DNA of 59,534 nt, taken from positions 1 to 59,534 of the forward strand of contig JADCEF010000071.1 in NCBI GenBank assembly GCA_020250445.1, written 5' to 3'. The DNA comes from Rhodobacter sp. Its GTDB lineage: Bacteria; Pseudomonadota; Alphaproteobacteria; Rhodobacterales; Rhodobacteraceae. Each line of letters opens with the position of its first letter. Positions within the stretch are counted from its first letter, which is position 1. Of this stretch, positions 1-7,554 are shown piece by piece. The notes under the pieces were generated by a model. That model made no database searches. It was not told the origin of the DNA and saw nothing but the letters and a program-made list of their open reading frames with translations. The position numbers and the translations under genes are program-made.

Positions 1-162
1 AGCATCGCTGTAAACGGGCTGTCGCCCGCGCTTGCCTGTCGGCTTCGCCACCCACGCCATGCCAGGATCGAACCAGATCGCCAGCGATTCGCGGCGCCTG
101 AGCGCCTTGCGATACGCGGGCCAGTTCAGGGTCTTGTCCGCCGGGGTGTTCGGTCTGCGCAT
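1..162 (-). CDS. IS5-family transposase, N-terminal part (runs off window)
   Basis: Reading the minus strand from ATG at 162 gives 54 residues without a stop, beginning MRRPNTPADKTLNW and running through AIWFDPGMAW to GKRGRQPVYSDA. The N-PADK-NW opening, the W-FDP-M-W segment and the GKRGRQP-YSDA segment are characteristic of the first 50 residues of IS5-group DDE transposases. The DDE catalytic residues would lie beyond the window edge, so integrity cannot be judged. The palindrome at 185-217 just upstream may be the outer end of this IS. Family call from sequence pattern; exact IS name not determined. Confidence 0.8.
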   Translation of the reverse strand, partial: MRRPNTPADKTLNWPAYRKALRRRESLAIWFDPGMAWVAKPTGKRGRQPVYSDA

Positions 163-184
163 CACCTCCAGCTATCACACTGGA

Positions 185-217
185 TTCACAAGACGAATCC
201 CTCACGGGATTTGTGAA
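185..217. repeat. Inverted repeat at probable IS5 end
   Basis: TTCACAA at 185-191 is matched by TTGTGAA at 211-217, with GAATCCC and CGGGATT also complementary inside the arms. The dyad sits 22 bp upstream of the IS5-type transposase start, where a terminal inverted repeat is expected. The other IS end is outside the window, so this is inferred from position only. Confidence 0.45.
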
Positions 218-319
218 ACAGAGCCGCGTGCAGTGGCTAATCGTGGCGGCGTGGCGTGCAATGGGACCAAGAATTACCCTCCTTGTCCGTCAATGTCAGC
301 TCCGAAATGTCTCTGGCCT

Positions 320-628
320 TTATTCAGGACGGAAGGCGACGAATACGTCTCCTTTCAAAAGCAACTTTCGTCTGGGCAAGGACTCGAAGAATGCAAGCAT
401 GGCCTCCCGCGCCCGTACGCAGTGCTCCTTGTAGTGCCTGCAATAGACTTGCGTCTTGAAACCCTTGCCGACGCCGTATTCTTCCATGATTTCTTCATGA
501 AACGGCCCAAGATCACCGCGCACGCCCCAACTCTCCCAATGGCCGTTTGCAGCATCCGCTGCGACGATCAGGCGCCGTTCCACTTCCACCTTGTCCAGAT
601 CGGAATAAACAAAATATTCTATTGCCAT
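320..628 (-). CDS. Possible immunity protein for CdiA-type tRNase remnant
   Basis: This is an intact 102-residue acidic protein starting MAIEYFVYSDLD and ending DVFVAFRPE. I do not recognise its family. The start codon overlaps the stop of the upstream toxin-like frame as TGATG, the tight coupling usual for toxin-immunity pairs. The neighbour is a truncated polymorphic-toxin tail, so this is read as an orphan immunity gene left after the toxin was destroyed. It has four Trp/Tyr-rich patches, no signal peptide and no membrane segment, as expected for a cytoplasmic immunity protein. The function is inferred from context alone. Confidence 0.6.
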   Translation of the reverse strand: MAIEYFVYSDLDKVEVERRLIVAADAANGHWESWGVRGDLGPFHEEIMEEYGVGKGFKTQVYCRHYKEHCVRAREAMLAFFESLPRRKLLLKGDVFVAFRPE

Positions 629-816
629 CAGAGTTCTGCAATCGTCCCGTCAGGACGCACGATCAAGACATCGCCCAGACCTTCAATAGGCCAATCTGCA
701 AATTGCCTGCGAAGAGCCTCTTCGCTTGTATCGCTATCTTGCAGATCAATCACGACATTCGGAGCCTGACCCGTTTCCACTTTCTCCTTAACTCGATCCC
801 ACATGTTTCCGACGTT
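628..816 (-). pseudogene. Remnant of CdiA-type C-terminal tRNA nuclease domain
   Basis: The minus-strand frame ends with about 62 residues that look like the tail of a contact-dependent-inhibition tRNase domain: MWDRVKEKVETGQAPN, VVIDLQDSDTSEEALRRQ, then DWPIEGLGDVLIVRPDG. That family ends in a similar pattern of an R/K-V-K-GQA block, a V-I-L-D-S strand, an L-R-Q helix and a GL-V-V strand. Upstream the frame has no recognisable toxin sequence; an IS630 remnant in another frame begins within about 25 bp. The rest of the toxin and its delivery domains are therefore missing, and this is called a decayed 3' end. The family is recognised from pattern, not a database search. Confidence 0.6.
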
Positions 817-838
817 GCCTGTCGAAGGCGCAAGCCTT

Positions 839-983
839 GCGCGATCCGCGCGCCGGTCCAGACCCTGAGCGTCAGCGGCAGCGCACACGCAGGATCCGCT
901 TCCGCACGATCCGGACCCCGCGCCAGAACCCTCAATGCCGCCTTCTGCTCTTCGCTCGCCGTTACAGGGGATATTCCAGCCAT
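839..983 (-). pseudogene. IS630-family transposase, N-terminal remnant
   Basis: From the ATG at 983 the minus strand reads MAGISPVTASEEQ, then AALRVLARGPDRAEAD and WTGARIAQGL. This matches the start of IS630-family transposases, where the helix-turn-helix opens with EEQ-AL-LARGPDRAEADRAR and GWT-ARIAE. Similarity fades after about 50 residues and no DDE domain follows. The fragment abuts the toxin remnant, so the IS probably inserted into the toxin gene and was then mostly deleted. Confidence 0.65.
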
Positions 984-1251
984 GCCGAGCCTCCGCGAAA
1001 CCACGGAAAAACTGACTCACAGCCGCAATCCTTCGGCCAGCCCGCCATAGACATGGGCAGCATCGGTCGCGGCGTGGCGACGGACTTCTTTGAACCAGAT
1101 GGACGTGGCAACGGCGCAGACAGAACCTGCCGCAGGGCGGCGGAAAAGCGGGCAAGTGGCGGGGCACCGGGCACGATGGCGCGCGCGCTCGCAAGCTGGC
1201 TGGCGCGTGCCATGGCGCATTGGCCCGCAGGGCCAGTTCAGCGACGGCTGA

Positions 1252-2052
1252 TCAGGTGTTGGGTTCGGCTTTTCGGGCGCGGCTCTGGCTGAGCCGATAG
1301 CTTTCGCTTTTCATCTCAATGAGGTGACCTGGTGCGTGAGCCGGTGCAGCAAAGCGCCGGTCAGGCGCTCTGTTCCGAAAGTTTCGGTCCATGCGTTGAA
1401 CGGCAGGTTGCCGGTGATCAGCGTGGCACCAGGCTCGCAGCGCTGGGACATCTGCTCGAACAGCAACTCGGCTCCGGTCTTGCCCAAGGGGACAACTCCC
1501 GGCTCATCGATCATGAGGGGCTTGTGGCCGACGATCTGCTTTTGCAGCCGCAGCAGGCGGTGTTCGTCTCGCGCCTCCATCCCCTCGTTGACCAGCGTCG
1601 CTGCGGCGGTCAGGCCGACCGACATGCCCTTCTGGCAGGCAACCAGCCCAAGCGCCAGGGCGATGTGTGATTTCCCGGTGCCTCTTGGTCCAAGGCCAAC
1701 GACGTACTCGCATCGCCCGGTCCATTCGCACCGCGCCAACTCCAGCACCTGCATCTTGTTCAGCTTGGGGATCGCCTTGAAGTCGAAGCTGTCGAGGCTC
1801 TTGGCGGCTGGGATCAAGCCATTTTGGCACCATTGGTACAAGCCCAATTGCGAGGGCGGCCTTGATCCGGTACCCGATCATCCGCCGTTCGCGGTCGATC
1901 AGTTCGAGCTCGACCAGCCGGGACAGGAACGGGACGTGGTCCAGCCCTTCGGCGGCGCATTGGCGCGCGAACTTTTCGCATTACCGCAGAAAGATCGGCA
2001 GCTTCAGCGTTTTCAGATGATGCGCCAACAGGATCTCCGGCGCGTCGGTCAT
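1252..2052 (-). pseudogene. istB: istB, IS21-family helper ATPase, broken
   Basis: IstB is the AAA-type ATPase that assists the IS21 transposase IstA. The parts read MTDAPEILLAHHLKTLKLP, then FARQCAAEGLDHVPFLSRL, then KSLDSFDFKAIPKLNKMQ, Walker A GPRGTGKSH, Walker B-like PLMIDEPG and TETFGTERLTGALLHRL, ending in another frame with SYRLSQSRAR. They are separated by an in-frame TAA after FLR (near 1981), a frameshift with about 30 extra bases near 1830, and a second frameshift near 1325. The start overlaps the istA stop as ATGA, the normal IS21 arrangement. The gene is clearly inactive. Confidence 0.85.
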
Positions 2053-2456
2053 GGCGCATCCCCCGATAGCAGGGACATGTCGCTGGCCGCCGACGTGATC
2101 CCGACCCCGGCCCACGGCAGATACGGATAGACGTCGAGGTCGAGGCGCGGTGGCCTCCTCTCGACCTGGCACAGGACGAGGTGCTTGATGGCATCCAAGC
2201 CGACCGCACCTGACTGCAGTGCCTTTTTCACGGCGGCGTCCAGATCACCGATGTCGAAGGTCTCCGGCAGGCGCAAGACCTGCACATGTTCGCGCCGCCC
2301 CGCCTTGATCAAGCGCGCCTCCGTCAGACGGCGCGGGGTGGCGAACTCTGGCGGCAGGCCCCAGTCAGCCAGAGGAACGGCCTGGTCCAATGCGTTGATC
2401 TTCATCCCGATCAGCGGAAGGTAATGGATCGGATCGACGACCGTGTCTTCCCGTCC
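2049..2456 (-). pseudogene. istA: istA, IS21-family transposase, C-terminal fragment
   Basis: About 135 residues of the C-terminus of an IS21 transposase remain: HYLPLIGMKINALDQAVPLADW, WGLPPEFATPRRLTEARL, HVQVLRLPETFDIGDLDAAVK and the ending LDLDVYPYLPWAGVG. The DDE catalytic core is absent. The 5' side is cut at about 2456, where IS66 tnpA sequence begins in another frame. The istA stop overlaps the istB start. Confidence 0.8.
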
Positions 2457-2875
2457 GTAAGGATCATCGCGGCCGCCCGCGCCACGGCAACATCGCCGGG
2501 AATGCGCAGACCCATATCAGGCCCAACCTCAATCGTCATGACCCCGGTGCCACCCGTTGCGGTTCCGGTCGAGAGAGACGCACTTGACCGATCGATGGGC
2601 TCGGGCAGAATGAACAGCGGCGCAAAGGCATGCTGCACCGGCTCGGTCTTCGGCAATCGGTGCAGCCCGTCCATCGGGTCACCCGGCAAAGCCGGCCGAC
2701 CCGGCCGGGCATGGCGACGCCAATCCGAAAGATGATGGGCAGGAATGTCATGGCGCGCGGCTACATCGGCAACCCGGACACCGGGCCGCAGGCTTTCGGC
2801 GACGATCCGCGCCTTTGCCCCATCCGGCCAACGTCGCTTGTCCCGGCCCACAAACCCGTCGCCACCATCCGCCAT
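2411..2875 (-). CDS. tnpA: IS66-family accessory protein TnpA
   Basis: IS66 elements carry tnpA, tnpB and tnpC; TnpA is a small DNA-binding accessory protein. The 154-residue product has the typical RRRWPDGAKARIVAESL start of a transposase HTH, followed by VADVAARHDIPAHHLSDWRR, and a conserved tail segment ITIEVGPDMGLRIPGDVAVARA. A GGAGG ribosome-binding site lies 7 bp upstream of the ATG. The last 15 or so residues come from the junction with the istA fragment. Neither tnpB nor tnpC follows. The gene is open but stranded, probably without a functional IS66 around it. Confidence 0.75.
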   Translation of the reverse strand: MADGGDGFVGRDKRRWPDGAKARIVAESLRPGVRVADVAARHDIPAHHLSDWRRHARPGRPALPGDPMDGLHRLPKTEPVQHAFAPLFILPEPIDRSSASLSTGTATGGTGVMTIEVGPDMGLRIPGDVAVARAAAMILTDGKTRSSIRSITFR

Positions 2876-3332
2876 GCAATTCCTCCGCCTGATCTCGGAA
2901 GGCTTTTCGCGGGCGCATCACGCGTCAGGACTATCGTTAATCAAAGGGTTGGAGCCGCCGCTTGCTACGGGTCCCGGAACAGCCATTCCTGACAGGGTGA
3001 CAAAAGGCATCCCCGCCACTTGCCGGACAGGAAAACCATCCTGATCCGTCGCAAAGGCGGCTTGGCGATCCGGGCGGACCCCGAAAGGCCGCGGGTTTCC
3101 CCCGTCTGGTCAGAGACCGCGGCCCCGCGGGACCGTTCCCCCAAGCGCACCGCAGGTCGGTGCCCGACCCGGCGGGCGCTGTCCGGGGGCTTTGGCCCCC
3201 GGCGGACCCCTGGCACGGGTACCGCGCGGCCGGGGCGATGGCCCCGGCCAGACCGTGCAGGGCGCGCAGGCGCAAGGGTTTCCTGTTTTCCTGCCAGCAG
3301 CCCATGCGGTTGCCACTTTTTCAGCATCCTGG
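2876..3332. other. Non-coding stretch with GC hairpin
   Basis: No convincing gene is seen; open frames here are high-GC shadows without plausible composition. CCGGGGGC (3183-3190) and GCCCCCGG (3195-3202) form a perfect 8-bp hairpin with a TTTG loop. It lies 130 bp beyond the stop of the creatininase-like gene on its own strand, so it could end that operon, but there is no T tract. Confidence 0.4.
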
Positions 3333-4070
3333 CTACACCCCCAGCACCGCCTTCAGATGCGCCAGGATGATCTCCACCCCTGCCTCGCCCTTTTCTGCCG
3401 TGGCCAGAGGGGCGGTTTCGGTCCACCAGCCCCGGTTCTCTCCCAGCCGCCCCATCTCTACCGTCTCCGGGGCCAGCGCCAGCATCAGCCCCGTCTCGCC
3501 CTCGCCCGCGTGGTCAAAGGGATAGTCGGCCCGCGACCCAGGCGGCAGCAACGGATGCACCCTGATCCAGCGGAACGGGTCCACCCCGCCGCCGTTGTAG
3601 TACTGCCGCATCGCATCGGCCCCCCACCAGCCGTCGCCCTTTTCAGCCTCGACAGCGGCAAAGATCGCCTGCCGCGCCCCAAGGCGAAAGGCCAGGTCGG
3701 TGGGCATGCCCTGGCCGAAATCCTCGGTCTGGTGATGGATCACCGCGTGGATGTTGCGGAACCCCGCGCGCAGCAACGCCGCGAACAGCGCCTCGGCCAA
3801 GCCGACCAGAACCTGCGACGGCAGATGCAGCGTGCCGGTCCCCACAGGGCCGGCAACGGCATGGCTGGCCGCGCCATAGGCAAAGGCGGGCAGGATCACC
3901 ACCTCGGCCTCTGCCTCCAGCCGGTCCAGCGCCCGGGTGACAGCAAGGCTGTCCATGCCCACCGGCAGATGTTCGCCGTGGTATTCCATCACCCCCAGCG
4001 GCAGGATCACCGGCAGGTTGCGCGCCACCGCATCCCTGATCTGGTGGGGCCGCATCAGCTCGTAGCGCAT
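3333..4070 (-). CDS. Creatininase-family amidohydrolase homologue
   Basis: The family holds metal-dependent amidohydrolases such as creatininase and mycofactocin protease. The 245-residue protein has the family metal-site block VMEYHGEHLPVGMD with E29, H31 and D40, then IHHQTEDFGQ with H112/H113, and a late GEGETGLML acid motif. The length is normal. The start shares one base with the stop of the FGGY kinase gene (TGATG), so it is translationally coupled as the last gene of the operon. It is unlikely to be a true creatininase, because its partners are a sugar kinase and an SgcQ-like protein. I infer hydrolysis of a cyclic amide or lactone-like intermediate, with low certainty. Confidence 0.8.
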   Translation of the reverse strand: MRYELMRPHQIRDAVARNLPVILPLGVMEYHGEHLPVGMDSLAVTRALDRLEAEAEVVILPAFAYGAASHAVAGPVGTGTLHLPSQVLVGLAEALFAALLRAGFRNIHAVIHHQTEDFGQGMPTDLAFRLGARQAIFAAVEAEKGDGWWGADAMRQYYNGGGVDPFRWIRVHPLLPPGSRADYPFDHAGEGETGLMLALAPETVEMGRLGENRGWWTETAPLATAEKGEAGVEIILAHLKAVLGV

Positions 4071-5554
4071 CAGCCCAGCTCCGCCGCGATATCCCTGGTT
4101 TGCCGGTACAGACGCTGGAACAGCGGATAAAGCCGGTCATAGGCCGCATGATGTGCGGCCCGCACGACCGACTCCGCCGGGTTCCAAAGATCAATGTCCC
4201 CAACCCCGACAGCGCCCACCGCCTGCGCCGCCAGGAAGGCATCGCCATAGGCCGCCCCGGTGGTGACGCGGCACAGCGTCTGGTCCAGCCCTGTCAGGTC
4301 AGACGTTGCCTGCAGCCAGGGCAGGTTCCTGGTGCCGCCCCCCACCGCCCGGACCCGTGCCGGTGCCTGACCGGCGGCCCTGTAGGTATCGGTGATCGCC
4401 CGCGTTGCGCAGGCGATGCCTTCCAGGGTGGCGCGGTACAGATCGCCCCGCGTATGGGTCAGGTTCATCCCGAAGATGGTGCCTTTGGCCAGGGGATCAT
4501 GGATCGGGGTGCGCTCACCCGAAAAATACGGAAGCACGATCAGGCCCTTGGCCCCAGGGGGCGAGGCGTCTGCTTCTGCCGCCAGTTCGGCGAAGGCGGT
4601 GTCGCGCGGCAGGTCGCGGGCCAGATGGTCGCGGAACCAGTGGGTCAGCGTGCCGCTGGTCGCGAGGCCCGCCATTGCGGCGTGGCTGCCGGGGTAAAGC
4701 CAGGGCGCGTGAAACAGGCTGGGCTCGCCAAGGGGCCGGTCCGCCACCAGAATGACGAAGATGGTCGAGCCATACATCAGCATCATGTCGCCCGGCCGGC
4801 GCACGCCCACGCTCACCGCCTCGGCTGCGGCATCGATGGTGCCGCAGGTCACCGGCGTGCCCACCGCCAGCCCTGTTGCCGCCGCCGCTTCGGGGGTTAC
4901 ATGGCCGGCAATCGCGGTCGACCACATCAGGCGCGGCAGTTGATCGCGCGTGCAGATATCCGCCAGATCAAGGCACCAGTCCTGCCGGGCGATGTCATAA
5001 AGCGGCGAGAAATTCGCCGCCGTGTAGTGATCGATGACATAGCTGCCGGTCAGGCGATAGGTCAGGTACGAGGTCGAGGTCAGCACCCGCGCGGTCTGCG
5101 CCCAAAGATCGGGGCGGTTGCGGCGCAGCCACAGGATTTTGGGACCGACGGATTGCGAGGTCAGGGCATTGCCGCCGCGCTTCAGGATGACATCGGGGCC
5201 GATTGCCGCGTTGAGTTCGGCGATTTCGGCGGTCGCACGCGTATCGACGCCGTAAAGCACGCCGTTCATCAGCGGCCGCCCTTCGGCATCCACGGGCAGC
5301 ATGCAGGGGCCGATCGCCGATGTCGCGATGGCGCGAATCTCGTCCGCAGGGATGCCGGACTGTGCCAGAAGGCTGCGGGTGATGCCGACAAAATCGCCCC
5401 ACCAGTCTTCTTCCGCCCGGTGCTCGGCCCAGCCGGGATGGGGGACGATCATCTGGTGCGGGCGCGCAGCCATGCTGATGACGCGCCCCTCTTCATCCAC
5501 CAGCACGCCCTTGGATTCAAAGGTACCGATATCGACGCCCAGCGTGCAACCCAT
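4070..5554 (-). CDS. FGGY-family carbohydrate kinase
   Basis: This 494-residue protein is a full-length FGGY sugar kinase, which transfers phosphate from ATP to a sugar or polyol. The N-terminal phosphate loop is LGVDIGTFESKGVLVDEEG, and the C-terminal domain has the FGGY signature AVGGGTRNLPWLQATSDLTG close to residue 410. Residues HPGWAEHRAEEDWW resemble the xylulokinase subgroup (HPGWAEQ-P--WW). Its start is one base after the M42 peptidase stop. The substrate cannot be read from sequence; xylulose-like ketoses are the best guess. Confidence 0.88.
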   Translation of the reverse strand: MGCTLGVDIGTFESKGVLVDEEGRVISMAARPHQMIVPHPGWAEHRAEEDWWGDFVGITRSLLAQSGIPADEIRAIATSAIGPCMLPVDAEGRPLMNGVLYGVDTRATAEIAELNAAIGPDVILKRGGNALTSQSVGPKILWLRRNRPDLWAQTARVLTSTSYLTYRLTGSYVIDHYTAANFSPLYDIARQDWCLDLADICTRDQLPRLMWSTAIAGHVTPEAAAATGLAVGTPVTCGTIDAAAEAVSVGVRRPGDMMLMYGSTIFVILVADRPLGEPSLFHAPWLYPGSHAAMAGLATSGTLTHWFRDHLARDLPRDTAFAELAAEADASPPGAKGLIVLPYFSGERTPIHDPLAKGTIFGMNLTHTRGDLYRATLEGIACATRAITDTYRAAGQAPARVRAVGGGTRNLPWLQATSDLTGLDQTLCRVTTGAAYGDAFLAAQAVGAVGVGDIDLWNPAESVVRAAHHAAYDRLYPLFQRLYRQTRDIAAELG

Positions 5555-5555
5555 G

Positions 5556-6650
5556 TCAATCAGCCCTGTTCAGGGGAAATCCGGGGGTAATCCGCGACAG
5601 CGCGGTCAATGTCAGCCGGGCCAGCGCCTCGAGATCCGCCAGATCGCAGCATTCCACCGCAGAATGCGAATGGCGCATCGGAAAGCCGATATCGAGGCTG
5701 GCCACGCCCTGCCCCACAAGCTGGACATAGGACAGATCGGTCAGTACGCCGACCTGGGCCGAACGTTGCAGTGCCATCTGCGCGTCCCGGGCCGCGTCTT
5801 CGAACAACCGCACCAGCGCCGGATGCGGGATGACCCCGTTCAGCGTTCCGCGCCCGTGGAAGGAATACAGGCTGATGCCCGGCCCGCCACCCAGGACCAT
5901 GTCGCCCCGATCGGCCATGTCGGGCGTGTCGGAAGCCAGCATCAGGTCGATCTGCAGGGCGATGTCGGGGGCCAGGGACTGGGCGGCCACCACCGCGCCG
6001 CGCAGGTTGAACTCCTCTTGCACCGAAAAGACCAGATGCACCGTCGGCCCGTCTACCCGCTGCGTCAGGCCGCGTGCGATTTCCAGCAGCACGGCGCAGC
6101 CGGCGCGGTCATCGACGGATGTCCCGGCAATGCGGCTGCCGTCCAGTTCGATCACCTGCGGGCGGTACACCACCGGCGTGCCGATCTGCACGCCGGCCGC
6201 CTCGAGTGCCGCCTTCGATCCGTGGCCGGTGTCGATGGTGATCTGGGGGGCCGTCAGCACCTTGTATTTTTCGTCCGGCGTGGTGGCGTGATGGGCCTTG
6301 TTCATGATGATGCCCGGCACGTCGCGGCCTTCGCCGACGCACAGCATCACCGCCTGCGCCGCCATCGCCCGTTCCGACAGGCCGCCCAGGCGTTCGACGC
6401 GCACCAGCCCGTCAGGTTCGATCCGGCGCACGAAAAAGCCCAGCTGATCCATATGGGCAAACAGCATGACCGAGGGTGCCTCGGGCTCGCCTTCAAACGT
6501 GGCGATCACATTGCCCATCCGGTCCACCCGGCTGACAAGACCTTCGTCGGCCAGCCGCCCTCGGATCAGGGCGGCAACACGGTCTTCATGGCCCGACAGG
6601 CCCGGGGTCAGCATCAGATCGATCAGGTCGGCGCGCAGGCGCGATTTCAT
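5556..6650 (-). CDS. M42-family metallopeptidase homologue (SgcX/FrvX-like)
   Basis: M42 proteins are dinuclear metal aminopeptidases or glucanase-like hydrolases. In these 364 residues the ligand motifs are FAHMDQLGF (H66), SVDDRAG (D180 metal bridge, D181), VQEEFNLRGA (E212 base, E213), D235/D241 and the late histidine in RHSHSAVE. All catalytic positions look intact. The ATG overlaps the stop of the SgcQ-like gene (ATGA). In E. coli a similar M42 protein (SgcX) lies with an SgcQ-like protein in the sgc sugar operon, which supports a role in carbohydrate rather than peptide metabolism. That role is inference. Confidence 0.85.
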   Translation of the reverse strand: MKSRLRADLIDLMLTPGLSGHEDRVAALIRGRLADEGLVSRVDRMGNVIATFEGEPEAPSVMLFAHMDQLGFFVRRIEPDGLVRVERLGGLSERAMAAQAVMLCVGEGRDVPGIIMNKAHHATTPDEKYKVLTAPQITIDTGHGSKAALEAAGVQIGTPVVYRPQVIELDGSRIAGTSVDDRAGCAVLLEIARGLTQRVDGPTVHLVFSVQEEFNLRGAVVAAQSLAPDIALQIDLMLASDTPDMADRGDMVLGGGPGISLYSFHGRGTLNGVIPHPALVRLFEDAARDAQMALQRSAQVGVLTDLSYVQLVGQGVASLDIGFPMRHSHSAVECCDLADLEALARLTLTALSRITPGFPLNRAD

Positions 6651-7465
6651 GACTGCCCCCGCACGGTGCGCACCCGGTGCATGAAATCCGCCGCGCGGTC
6701 CGGATCGACGGCATTCCAGGTGTGACCGTCCACTTTCAGGGCCGATCCGACGATGCAGCCGTCAGCCACCCGCAGCACGTCCGCGACGGTGTCATGCCTG
6801 ACCCCGGTATTGGCCATGACCGGCGTGTCGGGCAGCACCCGCTTCACCGCCTCGAGGTCGCTCAGCGCCGCCGCCTCGCCGGTGATCTGCCCCGAGACAA
6901 GCACCGCATCCGGGACCGAGGAAAAGACCGCGCTGCGCGCCCTGTCGGGCAGGGGACGCCGGTCCAGGCTGTCGGCAAACTCGGCCGAGACGTTGTAGAG
7001 CATGGCCAGGTCCGGGCGGCCCAGACGGTTGCGATAGCGCAGGGCGGCCCCGGCATCGGGGGTCCAGGGCCCCATGTCGCTGGCATAGGTGCCGGTGAAG
7101 ATCTCGCGCACGAAGGCGGCCCCGGTGGCGGCGGCAAGGGCGACGCTGCTCATCGGGTCCCACAGCACATTGACGCCGAAGGGCAGCGTGATCTCGTCGC
7201 GCAGACGCCCGATCACATAGCCCATCGTGGCGGTCGAGGCGGTATCGACCCTGAATTCATAGGGGCGGTCGTTTTCATTGCCGAACAGGATGGCATCAAA
7301 GCCGGCCCGCTGCAGTGCCTGAAGGTCGGCGCGGGCGGCGCTGACCAGGCCTTCCAGCCCTGCTTTCGTGTCGTGCAGCGGCGCACCCGGCAGGGCCCCG
7401 AGGTGGACCATCGCGATCACCGGCTTGCCGTCACCGAAGACCCTGCGGAAATTCTGTACCATCAT
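6647..7465 (-). CDS. BtpA/SgcQ-family TIM-barrel protein
   Basis: The 272-residue protein begins MMVQNFRRVFGDGKPVIAM and shows family hallmarks: AMVHLGALPGAPLHD, FGNENDRPYEF, PFGVNVLWDP, FVREIFTGTYASDMG, and near the end VMANTGVRHDTV with GCIVGSALKVDG, a phosphate-binding-like strand-loop of TIM barrels. BtpA family members are linked to photosystem I in cyanobacteria, while SgcQ belongs to a sugar operon. The operon context here fits SgcQ. A longer frame is open to 7561 but a GGGAG motif precedes the ATG pair at 7465/7462, and the extra residues look non-coding. Confidence 0.85.
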   Translation of the reverse strand: MMVQNFRRVFGDGKPVIAMVHLGALPGAPLHDTKAGLEGLVSAARADLQALQRAGFDAILFGNENDRPYEFRVDTASTATMGYVIGRLRDEITLPFGVNVLWDPMSSVALAAATGAAFVREIFTGTYASDMGPWTPDAGAALRYRNRLGRPDLAMLYNVSAEFADSLDRRPLPDRARSAVFSSVPDAVLVSGQITGEAAALSDLEAVKRVLPDTPVMANTGVRHDTVADVLRVADGCIVGSALKVDGHTWNAVDPDRAADFMHRVRTVRGQS

Positions 7466-7521
7466 CTCCCTTTCTTTTCTGTGCGATCCTAGACAGATGC
7501 AGGATGAAACCCAAGATGATT

Positions 7522-7533
7522 CATGCCAGCATG
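7522..7533. promoter_or_regulatory. Candidate operator between divergent operons
   Basis: CATGC-CA-GCATG is an interrupted palindrome in the 89-bp gap between the divergent SgcQ-like and aldo/keto reductase genes. It could be a regulator site for both. No second copy was found, so the call is weak. Confidence 0.25.
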
Positions 7534-7554
7534 TCCGTGAACAGGGAGTATGAC

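Noticed and set aside
4100-5590. 496-residue open frame on the plus strand
   Set aside because: It lies antisense to the FGGY kinase gene; composition is Arg/Gly/Gln-rich and no motif is seen.
5301-6725. 474-residue open frame on the plus strand
   Set aside because: Antisense to the kinase and M42 genes, which carry clear motifs.
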